Assembly: GCF_003478035.1 (NCBI RefSeq)
Contig: NZ_QUEP01000012.1
Coordinates: forward strand, 34,534-98,533
Direction of reading: 5' to 3'
Length of the DNA: 64,000 nucleotides
From: Clostridium sp. OF03-18AA
GTDB taxonomy: Bacteria; Bacillota; Clostridia; Lachnospirales; Lachnospiraceae
The notes below the pieces were generated by a model, which saw only the letters and a program-made list of their open reading frames with translations, did not search any database and was not told the origin of the DNA. Numbering within the stretch: position 1 is the first letter of the stretch; the number at the start of each line of letters is the position of its first letter. Below are positions 17,849 to 25,989 of this stretch, piece by piece. Made by a program: the position numbers and the translations under genes.

Positions 17849-17907
17849 GGCTGCCGTGATCCCGTATCGGATTATCCGATTCCGGATCACGGCAGCCCGT
17901 CTTTTTT
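17849..17907. terminator. bidirectional terminator between GntR and RraA-like genes
   Basis: Perfect 14 bp stem GGCTGCCGTGATCC (17849-17862) / GGATCACGGCAGCC (17884-17897) with A-run on the left and T-run on the right, between two convergent genes. Confidence 0.8.
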
Positions 17908-17936
17908 GTCTTCGTTTTTAATATTCGTCCGCTTTA

Positions 17937-18599
17937 TTACAGGATGCCAAATACTTTAAACGCTTCCGTCGCGCTCATCCCGCCTTCGATCGCACTGCGG
18001 ACTTTTTTCTCACCCGCTGCTTTTTCAAACGCCTTCTCGATACATTCTTTTTCCACTTCTTTCGGAATGATCAGCACACCGTCCATATCTCCGAACACAA
18101 TGTCACCATCGTGGATCGTAACCTGGCCGATCTCGATCGTGCAGCGGAAGTCCACCACATTCGTTCTGATCGAAGAGTCCTGTGCCCAGCGTCCCCTTGC
18201 AAATACCGGGAAATTCTGTGCAAGGACCTGCGGAGTGTCACGTGTATATCCGTCAAGAACTGCTCCCACAGCTCCGCGCGTCCTGGCTGTCGCCGTGAGG
18301 AGTTCTCCCCAGAGAGCACTGTTTCCCGCTCCCGTCGCTATATAGATCTCATCTTCCTTCAGCTGGTCAAGTGCTTCTGTCAGAAGTCCAAACGGCTTTT
18401 TCTGTGCTTCATATACATTATGTTCCAGGATCGTACACGCTCTCCCGGCCAGTTTCATGTCATCTTTTAACGGCATGATCTCCGGAGGCAGGAACTGGTG
18501 ATTATATCCCATGGTATCAAGGATGTCTCCTACGACCGGAGTATAGAGTTTTTCTTTCATAAGCTTAAAGAGTTCTTTGTCGTCGTTCCACTTGCTCAT
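17937..18599 (-). CDS. RraA/HMG-aldolase family protein
   Basis: 220 aa member of the RraA-like fold, which includes 4-hydroxy-4-methyl-2-oxoglutarate aldolases and oxaloacetate decarboxylases. Signature positions: GAGNSALWGELL (phosphate/carboxylate loop), AVLDGYTRDT (Arg-Asp of the active site) and FGDMDGVLIIP. In a sugar-acid locus it probably cleaves a 2-keto acid to pyruvate, or decarboxylates it (inference). It is divergent from the second dehydratase gene, with TGTGATATA operators in between. GAGAAAGTGCACA precedes the ATG. Confidence 0.85.
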   Translation of the reverse strand: MSKWNDDKELFKLMKEKLYTPVVGDILDTMGYNHQFLPPEIMPLKDDMKLAGRACTILEHNVYEAQKKPFGLLTEALDQLKEDEIYIATGAGNSALWGELLTATARTRGAVGAVLDGYTRDTPQVLAQNFPVFARGRWAQDSSIRTNVVDFRCTIEIGQVTIHDGDIVFGDMDGVLIIPKEVEKECIEKAFEKAAGEKKVRSAIEGGMSATEAFKVFGIL

Positions 18600-18649
18600 T
18601 GTGCACTTTCTCCTTTATTTTCTATATTATATTTGTATTATAGTGCAAT

Positions 18650-18696
18650 ATGTGATATAATTCAATCATCAAATTTGGCATTGTGATATATCTATG
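18650..18696. promoter_or_regulatory. candidate FCD/GntR operator pair, right intergenic region
   Basis: ATGTGATATAATTCA (18650-18664) and TTGTGATATATCTATG (18681-18696), spaced 31 bp start to start. The left pair at 17067-17112 has a similar 32 bp spacing of the same core. It lies between the divergent RraA-like and enolase-superfamily genes. Confidence 0.6.
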
Positions 18697-18787
18697 TTGT
18701 GTAATTGTGACATTCTGCGCTGAAAACTTCCGGAATGGAGTTTTTATCTTACAGTGCAGAGACTTTATTCATTTCAGGAGAATCATT

Positions 18788-19903
18788 ATGATCATTACAA
18801 AGTTCGAGACATGGTGGGTAACCCGCGATAAATGTCTCTTCGACGAAAAACGTCAGGGCGGCGCCAAAATGGGTTGGGATGTTTTCGCGATCCGGCTGAC
18901 CGCAGATGACGGAACCGAAGGGACCGCAACCTGTATGGCTGCCCGCAGCGGCGGTGTAACCGAAAGTTATCTCCACGACAGTATCGCTCCGATCCTGCTC
19001 GGACGTGATCCGCACGATCATGAGGCGATCTTTTATGAGTTGTGGAATGTTGACCGTCATGAAGCATTTTTTCCCGTATTTCTTCCGGGTCCGGTGGATG
19101 TCGCACTTTGGGATATGTGTGCAAAAGCAGCCGGTCTTCCGCTTTATAAATATATCGGCGCTTACCGCACAAAGCTTCCGGTATATGCCAGCGGAAATTT
19201 CCACGCCACTGTGCAGGAATATGTCGATGAAGCACTTTATTATAAGAGCAAAGGGATTTTAGGATACAAGGCACATCCGGGCGGACCGGTCGAATTTGAC
19301 ATGAAAGTCCACGAAGCTGTCCGGGAAGCCGTTGGTCCGGATTATACGCTCATGAGTGACCCGGTCGGCGAGTATACGCTGGACGATGCCATCCGTGTCG
19401 CAAGACAGCTGGAGCGGCTTGGATATGAATGGTTTGAGGAGCCGTTCCGCGATTTCGAACTTTACAAATACACCGAACTCTGCAAGACCGTAGACATCCC
19501 GATCGCCGCTACAGAGACGACCAGAGGCTGTCATTGGGGCGTTGCGCAGAGTGTGGCACAGCATGCAGCCGATATCGTCCGCGCAGATGTAAGCTGGAAA
19601 GACGGCGTCACAGGGACTTTAAAGATCGCTCACATGGCAGACAGCTTCGGATTAAACTGTGAGATCCACACAACGACCATGAATTACATGGATCTTGCAA
19701 ACGTGCATGTAAGCTGCAGCATCCGGAACTGTAAATATTTCGAGTACTTTGTCCCGGAAGATAACTACAGACTTCCCATGAAAGGTGATCTGCCGATCCG
19801 CGACGGATATATCTATGTACCTGACAAACCTGGTGTCGGGGCCGAGCTCGACTGGGATCTGATCAACGAAAACTGTCACAGCTATCGCTGCCAGAGCTTA
19901 TAA
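18788..19903 (+). CDS. mandelate racemase/enolase superfamily sugar-acid dehydratase 2
   Basis: 371 aa paralogue-like enzyme of the same superfamily, but with Lys161-x-His163 (GYKAHPG) instead of KxK. Metal ligands are Asp 191 (MSDPVG), Glu 217 (FEEPF) and Glu 243 (ATETT), with Asp 267 (VRADVSW) and His 294 (CEIHTTT) as general acid/base pair. The KxH variant implies a different substrate stereochemistry from dehydratase 1. The start at 18788 has AGGAGAATC. The gene starts a two-gene plus-strand unit with the SDR. Confidence 0.88.
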   Translation: MIITKFETWWVTRDKCLFDEKRQGGAKMGWDVFAIRLTADDGTEGTATCMAARSGGVTESYLHDSIAPILLGRDPHDHEAIFYELWNVDRHEAFFPVFLPGPVDVALWDMCAKAAGLPLYKYIGAYRTKLPVYASGNFHATVQEYVDEALYYKSKGILGYKAHPGGPVEFDMKVHEAVREAVGPDYTLMSDPVGEYTLDDAIRVARQLERLGYEWFEEPFRDFELYKYTELCKTVDIPIAATETTRGCHWGVAQSVAQHAADIVRADVSWKDGVTGTLKIAHMADSFGLNCEIHTTTMNYMDLANVHVSCSIRNCKYFEYFVPEDNYRLPMKGDLPIRDGYIYVPDKPGVGAELDWDLINENCHSYRCQSL

Positions 19904-19951
19904 CTACAGATCTTCGATCTGTTTTATGATTTTGAGGAGGCATATATCATC

Positions 19952-20695
19952 ATGAAAGAATTTGAAGGACGCGCCGGTATCGTTACCGGCGGAAGCAGCG
20001 GGATCGGATACGCGATCGCAAATGTACTGGCCGAAAACGGGGCAACCGTATATGTGATCAGCCGTACCGGAAAGGAAAAAGAAGGTCTTGCGCCGTCTGC
20101 TCCCGGCGTGATCCATGTAAAGGGAGATGTCACGGATTATGATGCAATGAAAAAGCTGATCGGAGAGATCGCAGGAAAATCCGGTCTCGATTTTCTCGTA
20201 AACAATGCCGGGATCACCAAAAAGGCACGCGCGGAAGTTTTCCCGATGGATGACTTTAAAAAGATCCTGGATGTGGACGTGACAAGTCTGTTCGCATTGA
20301 GCCAGATCTGCTACCCGTATTTAAAAGAGAGCAAACATAAAGGACGCATCATCAATATCAGCAGCATGGCCGCGCATCTCGGCTTCACCGAAGTCGTTCC
20401 GTACTGCGTCAGCAAATCTGCGGTCTGCGGTCTGACACGCGGGCTCGCCATCGAGTGGGCAAACGACAACATCTGTGTCAACAGCATCGCGCCGGGCTGG
20501 TTCCCGAGTGAGATGAACAAGCAGGTCATGACTCCAGAAAGAAAAGCCGCGATCCTCGCAAGAATGCCGGTTCATGCGTTCGGCGATACCAGGGATCTCG
20601 GTGCAATGGCTAAGTTCCTGATCAGCGATGGTGCCACCTACATCACCGGGCAGGATTTCGCGGTTGATGGAGGCGCACTGGCTTACGGATATTGA
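19952..20695 (+). CDS. short-chain dehydrogenase/reductase (sugar-acid/3-oxoacyl reductase-like)
   Basis: 247 aa classical SDR. Nucleotide-binding TGGSSGIG (12-19), NNAG (84-87), catalytic Ser 137/138, Tyr 151 and Lys 155 (YCVSK), and IAPGWFPSEMN after the active site. Many such enzymes reduce or oxidise ketogluconates. 48 bp downstream of dehydratase 2, it is probably part of the same pathway. The start at 19952 is preceded by GAGGAGGCATATATCATC. Confidence 0.88.
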   Translation: MKEFEGRAGIVTGGSSGIGYAIANVLAENGATVYVISRTGKEKEGLAPSAPGVIHVKGDVTDYDAMKKLIGEIAGKSGLDFLVNNAGITKKARAEVFPMDDFKKILDVDVTSLFALSQICYPYLKESKHKGRIINISSMAAHLGFTEVVPYCVSKSAVCGLTRGLAIEWANDNICVNSIAPGWFPSEMNKQVMTPERKAAILARMPVHAFGDTRDLGAMAKFLISDGATYITGQDFAVDGGALAYGY

Positions 20696-20741
20696 TCCGG
20701 TTTTGTCCGGATCGGAGATTCCGCGAATTTCCCCGGTCATC

Positions 20742-20779
20742 AAAAAGTCCGCAGCATAAAAATTGCTGCGGACTTTTTT
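20742..20779. terminator. bidirectional terminator between SDR and bioY
   Basis: GTCCGCAGCA (20747-20756) / TGCTGCGGAC (20764-20773) with flanking A- and T-runs, serving the convergent SDR and BioY genes. Confidence 0.8.
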
Positions 20780-20805
20780 AGATGTATATGAGTTTTATGA
20801 AATAC

Positions 20806-21363
20806 CTACATGAATCTGGATACTGCCTTGCGGATCTGCGGTCCTGCGATGATCGCGATGATGATCTTTGCGGTATCGCCCGGAAGATACGGGATCACGC
20901 CGACTCCGAGTCCTGCGACAAAGCTCATTCCAAGCTGGCCTGCAAGCCATGCCGTACCAAACGCGTAGCAGACTGCCATACCGAGGATCATGCCGATCAC
21001 ATGCATATAGATCTTTGTCGGGAACTTCTCAACGAAGAAGCCGACGATCGCTGCAAGGAAGATAAAACCGATGAGATATCCGCCGGTCGGTCCGAGAAGC
21101 TTGCCGACACCGCCGGAAAATCCGGAGAATACCGGAAGTCCTACGGTTCCCAGGAGCAGATATAAGACATAGCTCGCTACGGAAAGCTTTGTTCCAAGAA
21201 TATATGCCATAAAGAAGATCACCAGGTTTGTCAGACTGATCGGTACCGGGCTTACCGGGATCGGAAGTGCCATCGGGGCAAGAATACAGGTGATCGCTGT
21301 CATCAGCGCTGTCACTGTCATCTGTGCAGTTGACATGTGGTGTTTTGCTGCTGTGTTTTCCAT
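20806..21363 (-). CDS. bioY: biotin ECF transporter S component
   Basis: 185 aa membrane protein with six hydrophobic segments. It has the BioY pattern ALPIPVSPVPISLTNLVIFFMAYILG near the N-terminus, then GGVGKLLGPTGGYLIGF and IPYLPGDTAKIIIA near the C-terminus. It captures biotin for import, alone or with a shared ECF module. The start at 21363 has GGGAGGAAAATAAAA; the frame continues upstream to 21483 but that part covers the leader. A consensus promoter overlapped by a BirA-type operator lies upstream. Confidence 0.93.
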   Translation of the reverse strand: MENTAAKHHMSTAQMTVTALMTAITCILAPMALPIPVSPVPISLTNLVIFFMAYILGTKLSVASYVLYLLLGTVGLPVFSGFSGGVGKLLGPTGGYLIGFIFLAAIVGFFVEKFPTKIYMHVIGMILGMAVCYAFGTAWLAGQLGMSFVAGLGVGVIPYLPGDTAKIIIAIIAGPQIRKAVSRFM

Positions 21364-21483
21364 TTTTATTTTCCTCCCAACATCCATCGTTTCCGCTGCC
21401 GTGATCTGAACTGTGGATCTTCTGGATTCTGCATTCCGGCATATGTATCTCAAGATGGAATTGTTATGATTGACTCTTCCCAT

Positions 21484-21512
21484 ATCATACGCATGTTTCG
21501 TCCATTTGTCAA
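21484..21512 (-). promoter_or_regulatory. sigma-A promoter of bioY
   Basis: Minus strand TTGACA (21507-21512), 17 bp spacer, TATGAT (21484-21489). The -35 box is part of the left half of the BirA-type operator. Confidence 0.7.
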
Positions 21513-21538
21513 CTTGTTTTTGCTTTATAGTTTACATT
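21505..21538. promoter_or_regulatory. BirA-type biotin operator
   Basis: Half-sites TTTGTCAACT (21505-21514) and AGTTTACATT (21529-21538) separated by 14 bp, close to the known BirA arrangement (TTGTxAAC, 14-16 bp, GTTxACAA). The overlap with the -35 box fits repression of biotin uptake by biotinylated BirA. Confidence 0.65.
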
Positions 21539-21621
21539 TCTTTGTCCCATTGTTGACAAATGCCGCCGCATCCAGATCCTTCTTCCCGGAAAAAAGTAAT
21601 TTACAATCTTCTTTCATTCCA

Positions 21622-21650
21622 TTTACCGCTTCCGGAAATCGTGCTATACT
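21622..21650 (+). promoter_or_regulatory. likely sigma-A promoter of the MATE gene
   Basis: TTTACC (21622-21627), 17 bp spacer, TATACT (21645-21650). It leaves a leader of about 145 nt before the ATG at 21805. Between 21364 and 21804 I see this promoter, the bioY control region and no gene. Confidence 0.5.
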
Positions 21651-21804
21651 CTATGGGCTGTGATCCTGAAAAAGATCATGTTCCGACACATTCAGAGGTC
21701 TTTTACAGCCACATGCAGCTGATCTCAGCCTGCACTGATCAGGATCACACCAGATCTTACACACATCCTGTTTTCGACCTGGAGTAAATCATCAGGAGGT
21801 AATT

Positions 21805-23163
21805 ATGGCAGCAGAAAATGATCTCGGCCGTGACAATATAAAAAAACTTGTGATCCGCATCGCGGTCCCCAGTATGCTGGCGCAGTTTGTCAGCGTTCTT
21901 TACAGCATCGTTGACCGCATGTATATCGGAAACATCCCTGTTTCCGGCGATATGGCGCTCGCCGGGGCCGGTGTCTGCGGTCCCGTTGTGACGATGATCG
22001 GCTCCGTCGCATTTCTCGTCGGGATCGGCGGTGCCCCGCTTATGAGCATGAAGATGGGACAAGGCGATAACAAGGCCGCCGAACGGATCCTCGCCAACTG
22101 TTTTTTAATGCTCGCGCTGTGTTCTGTCCTCATGGTCGCCTGTATCTACCCGATCCGGATCCCGATGCTGCGGTATTTCGGTGCGAGCGACACCACACTG
22201 CCCTACGCAAACGCGTACTTTACGATCTATCTGACAGGAACCGTATTCGCGCTCATGTCAACCGGCATGAATCAGTTTATCATCTGTCAGGGATTTGCGA
22301 AAACCGGTATGTACTCCGTCATCATCGGTGCGGTGTTAAATATTGTCCTGGATCCTGTATTTATCTTCGGTTTTCACATGGGTGTCTCCGGCGCCGCGAC
22401 GGCAACAGTCCTCTCCCAGACGGCAAGCTGCACCTTCGTGCTGAAAACGCTCTTCGGAAAGACTGTGCCGGTACGCATCACTTTCGGCGGTTATGACTGG
22501 CGGCTGATACGCAGGATCCTGACGATCGGCTTCACCCCATTCATCATCATCGCGATGGACAATGTCATGATCATCACGATGAACGCGATCCTTCAGAAAT
22601 ACGGCGGTGCGGCACGCGGCGATCTTCTCATCACCTGCGCGACGATCGCGCAGAGCTTCATGCTGGTCGTCACTATGCCTCTCGGGGGCATCACGAGCGG
22701 AACCCAGGCAGTCCTCGCTTACAATTTCGGAGCAGGAAACACCGACCGCGTAAAAGGTGCCCAGAAATATATCTTTATCCTGGCAGCGGCGTACACCACC
22801 TTGCTGTTTATCCTCGCACGCACCGTCGGCGGCCTGTTCGTCCGTCTCTTTACATCCGATCCGACGGTTGCCGCTGAGGCGCTCCGGGCGATCCGGATCT
22901 TCACGCTGGCGATCATCCCGCTGGCGTTCCAGTATGAGATCGTCGACGGTTTCACCGGGCTCGGTCAGGTACAGGTCGCTCTGCCGCTCTCATTCTTCCG
23001 AAAGGGCTTATATTTCGTCTCCCTGTTCCTGCTGCCTGCAATGTTCGGCGCGGAAGCGGCATTCTTTGCAGAACCGGTCTCCGATATCGCCGGACCGGTC
23101 GTGTCGGCGATCGTATATATCGTTTCAATGAAGGGGATCCTGGCAAAAGCCGGGGAAAACTGA
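21805..23163 (+). CDS. MATE-family multidrug/cation efflux protein
   Basis: 452 aa with about 12 membrane segments in two homologous halves. MATE features are IRIAVPSMLAQFVSVLYSIVDRMYIGN at the first helix and the matching second-half region TIGFTPFIIIAMDNVMIITMNAILQKYGG. The group resembles MepA of Firmicutes and exports cationic drugs with sodium or protons. Start at 21805 with AGGAGGTAATT. Single gene, closed by its own terminator. Confidence 0.9.
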   Translation: MAAENDLGRDNIKKLVIRIAVPSMLAQFVSVLYSIVDRMYIGNIPVSGDMALAGAGVCGPVVTMIGSVAFLVGIGGAPLMSMKMGQGDNKAAERILANCFLMLALCSVLMVACIYPIRIPMLRYFGASDTTLPYANAYFTIYLTGTVFALMSTGMNQFIICQGFAKTGMYSVIIGAVLNIVLDPVFIFGFHMGVSGAATATVLSQTASCTFVLKTLFGKTVPVRITFGGYDWRLIRRILTIGFTPFIIIAMDNVMIITMNAILQKYGGAARGDLLITCATIAQSFMLVVTMPLGGITSGTQAVLAYNFGAGNTDRVKGAQKYIFILAAAYTTLLFILARTVGGLFVRLFTSDPTVAAEALRAIRIFTLAIIPLAFQYEIVDGFTGLGQVQVALPLSFFRKGLYFVSLFLLPAMFGAEAAFFAEPVSDIAGPVVSAIVYIVSMKGILAKAGEN

Positions 23164-23170
23164 TTTGATC

Positions 23171-23239
23171 AAAAAAGCACAGGCTCTGTAGATTCCTTAG
23201 TTTAATCCATGGAATCCACAGAACCTGTGCTCTTTTTTA
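23171..23239. terminator. terminator between MATE and ABC-F genes
   Basis: Long stem AGCACAGG...TCTGTAGATTCC paired with GGAATCCACAGA...CCTGTGCT, followed by TCTTTTTT. It serves both convergent genes. Confidence 0.75.
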
Positions 23240-23286
23240 TTTTTACACGCTGCTGATTTTTATAGCAGATCAGTCAGGCCGCAAGA

Positions 23287-24924
23287 TCAGTCATCATTCT
23301 CTTCGCTCTCAGTAAGAGTATATGTGAATCTCTTTCTCGCCATCTCATCGCTCTCAAGGTACTCGTCGTAGGTTGTGATCTTATCGATCAGCTGTCCGTT
23401 GACGATCTCCATGATACGGTTTGCAGTTGTCTCTACAACCTGGTGGTCACGGGAGGAGAAGATGATCACACCCGGGAACTTCTTCATTCCGTTGTTCAAC
23501 GCAGTGATGGACTCCATGTCGAGATGGTCAGTCGGCTCATCGAACATCAGCACGTTCGCGCCGGAGATCATCATCTTGGAGAGCATACAGCGCACTTTCT
23601 CACCACCGGAGAGAACTTTTACCTTCTTCACACCGTCTTCACCGGCAAACAGCATTCTTCCGAGGAATCCGCGGACATAAGTAACATCCTTTTCCGGGGA
23701 ATACTGGGTCAGCCAGTCTACGATCGTATCATCGTTGTTGAACTCGGCGCTGTTGTCCTTCGGGAAGTACGCCTGAGTCGTTGTGAGACCCCATTTGTAG
23801 CTTCCGGAATCCGGCTCCATCTCGCCTGCAAGGATCTTGAAGAGTGTTGTCTTCGCGATCTCGTTCGGGCCTACAAGTGCAACTTTATCTTCTCTTCCGA
23901 GTGTAAAGGAGATGTTGTCGAGAACCTTTACACCGTCGATCGTCTTTGTAAGTCCTTCAACAGAAAGCACTTCATTACCGATCTCACGCGCCGGGCGGAA
24001 GTCGATATACGGGTATTTTCTGCTGGACGGACGGATCTCATCGAGCTCGATCTTCTCTAAGGCACGTTTTCTGGATGTCGCCTGCTTGGACTTGGAAGCG
24101 TTCGCGGAGAATCTCTGGATGAACTCCTGTAACTCTTTGATCTTCTCCTCTTTCTTTCTGTTTGCTTCCTTCATCTGCTTGATCATTAACTGGCTGGACT
24201 CGAACCAGAAGTCGTAGTTTCCGGCATAGAGCTGAATCTTGCCGTAGTCGATATCAGCGATCTGTGTGCAGACCTTGTTTAAGAAGTAACGGTCATGGGA
24301 TACAACGATGACCGTGTTCTCGAAGTTGATCAGGAACTCCTCGAGCCATGCGATCGCATCGAGATCCAGGTGGTTGGTCGGCTCGTCGAGGAGCAGGATA
24401 TCCGGGTTGCCGAATAACGCCTGTGCGAGGAGAACCTTGACCTTCTGCGCGCCGAGGAGGTCTTTCATCATTTTGTAGTGGAGCTCTGTCTCGATTCCGA
24501 GACCGTTTAAGAGGTTCTCAGCGTCAGACTCTGCTTCCCACCCGTTCATTGTTGCGAACTCGCCCTCAAGTTCTGCTGCCTTGATCCCGTCCTCATCAGT
24601 GAACTCTTCTTTTGCGTAGATCGCGTCTTTTTCCTTCATGATATCGTAGAGGCGCTTGTTGCCCATGATAACGGTATCAAGAACTGTATATTCGTCGTAT
24701 TTAAAGTGGTCCTGCTGTAAGAAAGAAAGACGCTGACCCGGAGTGATCACAACCTCACCGTTTGTCGGTTCGAGCTGACCGGATAAGATCTTTAAGAACG
24801 TGGACTTTCCGGCACCGTTGGCACCGATGAGACCGTAGCAGTTTCCTTCTGTAAATTTAATGTTTACGTCTTCAAATAAAGCTTTTTTGCCGACACGGAG
24901 TGTCACATTATTTGCACTAATCAT
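23287..24924 (-). CDS. ABC-F family ATPase (ribosome-associated, YkpA/YbiT-like)
   Basis: 545 aa with two ABC domains, no membrane segments, and a charged linker (about 245-320, KEANRKKEEKIKELQEF) that reaches into the ribosome in this family. Domain 1: Walker A GANGAGKST and an altered signature LLGAQ, Walker B LLLDEPTNHLDL. Domain 2: Walker A altered to GPNEIAKTT, signature LSGGEKVR and Walker B VLMFDEPTDHLDM. The acidic C-terminal tail (ESEENDD) is as in YbiT-type proteins. Probable translation factor. The altered motifs look like a subgroup trait rather than damage (from memory of the family). Confidence 0.9.
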   Translation of the reverse strand: MISANNVTLRVGKKALFEDVNIKFTEGNCYGLIGANGAGKSTFLKILSGQLEPTNGEVVITPGQRLSFLQQDHFKYDEYTVLDTVIMGNKRLYDIMKEKDAIYAKEEFTDEDGIKAAELEGEFATMNGWEAESDAENLLNGLGIETELHYKMMKDLLGAQKVKVLLAQALFGNPDILLLDEPTNHLDLDAIAWLEEFLINFENTVIVVSHDRYFLNKVCTQIADIDYGKIQLYAGNYDFWFESSQLMIKQMKEANRKKEEKIKELQEFIQRFSANASKSKQATSRKRALEKIELDEIRPSSRKYPYIDFRPAREIGNEVLSVEGLTKTIDGVKVLDNISFTLGREDKVALVGPNEIAKTTLFKILAGEMEPDSGSYKWGLTTTQAYFPKDNSAEFNNDDTIVDWLTQYSPEKDVTYVRGFLGRMLFAGEDGVKKVKVLSGGEKVRCMLSKMMISGANVLMFDEPTDHLDMESITALNNGMKKFPGVIIFSSRDHQVVETTANRIMEIVNGQLIDKITTYDEYLESDEMARKRFTYTLTESEENDD

Positions 24925-25328
24925 TTTCTAAATCTCCTTTTGACTGACAAGGGGTACCTGTGAAATACTTACGGATCCACGTACAATGTGGATCATAACA
25001 CAAAATGCGCCTTAGCGCATCCCGCGCCGGGCACAAACACTCTGCCGCAGATCGATATATCCGGGCATAATCAAAATGGCAACTGTCCACAAATCATAAA
25101 ATCAAGCCGAGCAGTTACCAAAGTCCTTCTTATTCTATTAGGAAATGCCGCATTTTGCAAGGCTTTTCTTGAAAAAAGCCTGTTTTAGGGGGAAATTTTA
25201 TAGAGGTGCAGAAATTTCTATCATAAAAAGAATATGCCCTGGCACATTCTCGCGCCGAGCGCGGTCGCCTGCGACATCCTTCATCTTCACGCGAACGTGC
25301 ATCTTAGGCATGCAATGCCTTTTTATTT

Positions 25329-25357
25329 AACAGGAAGTTCCATCGGAATTTCCTGTT
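25329..25357 (+). repeat. 29-nt hairpin repeat, copy 1
   Basis: Palindromic AACAGGAAGTTCC-ATC-GGAATTTCCTGTT. A second copy with four or five changes lies at 36601-36629. Both directly follow a terminator-like hairpin ending in CTTTTTATTT, on opposite strands. Confidence 0.6.
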
Positions 25358-25363
25358 AAACAA

Positions 25364-25403
25364 ACAAAAAACCGCCGCTCCGGATATTCCCGGAACGGCA
25401 GCT
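25364..25403 (-). terminator. terminator of the cold-shock gene
   Basis: On the minus strand AGCTGCCGTTCCGG / CCGGAGCGGCGG followed by TTTTTTG. Confidence 0.75.
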
Positions 25404-25426
25404 CTTTGTTTTCTCTTTTATTCGAA

Positions 25427-25639
25427 TTAGAGTTTAACTACGTTAACAGCGCGAAGCTTCTTGCTGTTCTTCGGATCCTGCTCTGTGTCGAAAGTAACCT
25501 TCTGGCCCTCTTCAAGAGTCTTGAAGCCGTCGCCTACGATTGCGGAGAAGTGTACGAATACGTCGTCGCCGCCGTTGTCGTTGGAGATGAATCCGTAGCC
25601 TTTCTCAGAATTGAACCACTTAACTGTACCGTTGTTCAT
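25427..25639 (-). CDS. cold-shock protein, CspA family
   Basis: 70 aa single OB-fold RNA chaperone. RNP1 is KGYGFI and RNP2 is VFVHF; it starts [16 protein letters not shown]. Length is exactly that of the family. AGGTACCAAA precedes the ATG. The gene has its own promoter at about 25810-25838 and a leader of roughly 160 nt containing a long hairpin, the arrangement known for cold-regulated csp mRNAs. Confidence 0.95.
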   Translation of the reverse strand: MNNGTVKWFNSEKGYGFISNDNGGDDVFVHFSAIVGDGFKTLEEGQKVTFDTEQDPKNSKKLRAVNVVKL

Positions 25640-25726
25640 TTTGGTACCTCCATAAAAAATTGAATTTTTCCGTACTAAGCCCTACTGGAAATCTCCACAC
25701 ATCGCTGATGGTCTTTATTTCAAAAA

Positions 25727-25786
25727 ACTCACATGCTTTTGTAATTCATCGTATCGCGCAAATGACTTACAAAAACATGTGAGTTC
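25727..25786 (-). promoter_or_regulatory. long hairpin in the csp 5' leader
   Basis: AACTCACATGCTTTTGTAA (25727-25745) pairs with TTACAAAAACATGTGAGTT (25768-25786) over 19 bp with one mismatch and a 22-nt loop. It lies between the csp promoter and its RBS, and there is no T-run. Candidate temperature-responsive leader (inference). Confidence 0.6.
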
Positions 25787-25809
25787 AATAGTGCATCGGA
25801 ATTAACTTA

Positions 25810-25838
25810 ACAATATCACAATTCCGGTCCGGTGTCAA
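25810..25838 (-). promoter_or_regulatory. sigma-A promoter of the cold-shock gene
   Basis: Minus strand TTGACA (25833-25838), 17 bp spacer, TATTGT (25810-25815). Confidence 0.65.
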
Positions 25839-25851
25839 TCGAATTTCCAAG

Positions 25852-25893
25852 AAACGGGCGGTCTGTTTTCCCCTTACAAACCGCCCGTTTTTC
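25852..25893. terminator. terminator stem downstream of malQ
   Basis: AAACGGGCGGT (25852-25862) / ACCGCCCGTTT (about 25880-25890) with T-rich sequence on the plus side and a weaker one on the minus side. It sits about 100 bp after the malQ stop and also behind the csp promoter. Confidence 0.55.
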
Positions 25894-25989
25894 CTTATTT
25901 TCCGGCACTGTACCGCGTACGGCACACATCTGTTGTTATCGACAAAAGCCGACTCTGTCACTCGGTATTTTTGTCCTGTGACCGCACCG

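Larger units (their letters stand above)
24925..25426. other. 502 bp intergenic region rich in short palindromes
   Basis: No convincing gene. Hairpins: GATCCAC/GTGGATC (24974-24994), ATGCGC-CTTA-GCGCAT (25005-25020), GAATATGCC/GGCACATTC (about 25230-25249), AGGCAT-GCA-ATGCCT followed by TTTTTATTT (25306-25327), and the 29-nt repeat at 25329-25357. The segments at about 25003-25034 and 25228-25258 resemble each other (AATGCGCC...GCATCCCGCGCCGGGC and AATATGCC...CATTCTCGCGCCGAGC). The first part may be the ABC-F leader. The second may be a plus-strand RNA with its own terminator. Confidence 0.4.
25640..25989. other. csp leader and control region
   Basis: No gene. It holds the csp promoter, the 19-bp hairpin of the csp leader and the malQ terminator stem (25852-25893). 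The rest, about 25894-25989, shows nothing recognisable. Confidence 0.6.

Noticed and set aside
23287..24924. Damaged ABC-F gene because of LLGAQ and GPNEIAKTT motifs
   Set aside because: The frame is intact and flanked by strongly conserved text. Similar altered motifs occur in this ABC-F subgroup as far as I recall, so I treat them as a subgroup feature.
25240..25260. Possible sigma-54 promoter CTGGCACATTCTCGC
   Set aside because: It has the TGGCAC part but no TTGC at the -12 position, and lies inside a hairpin.
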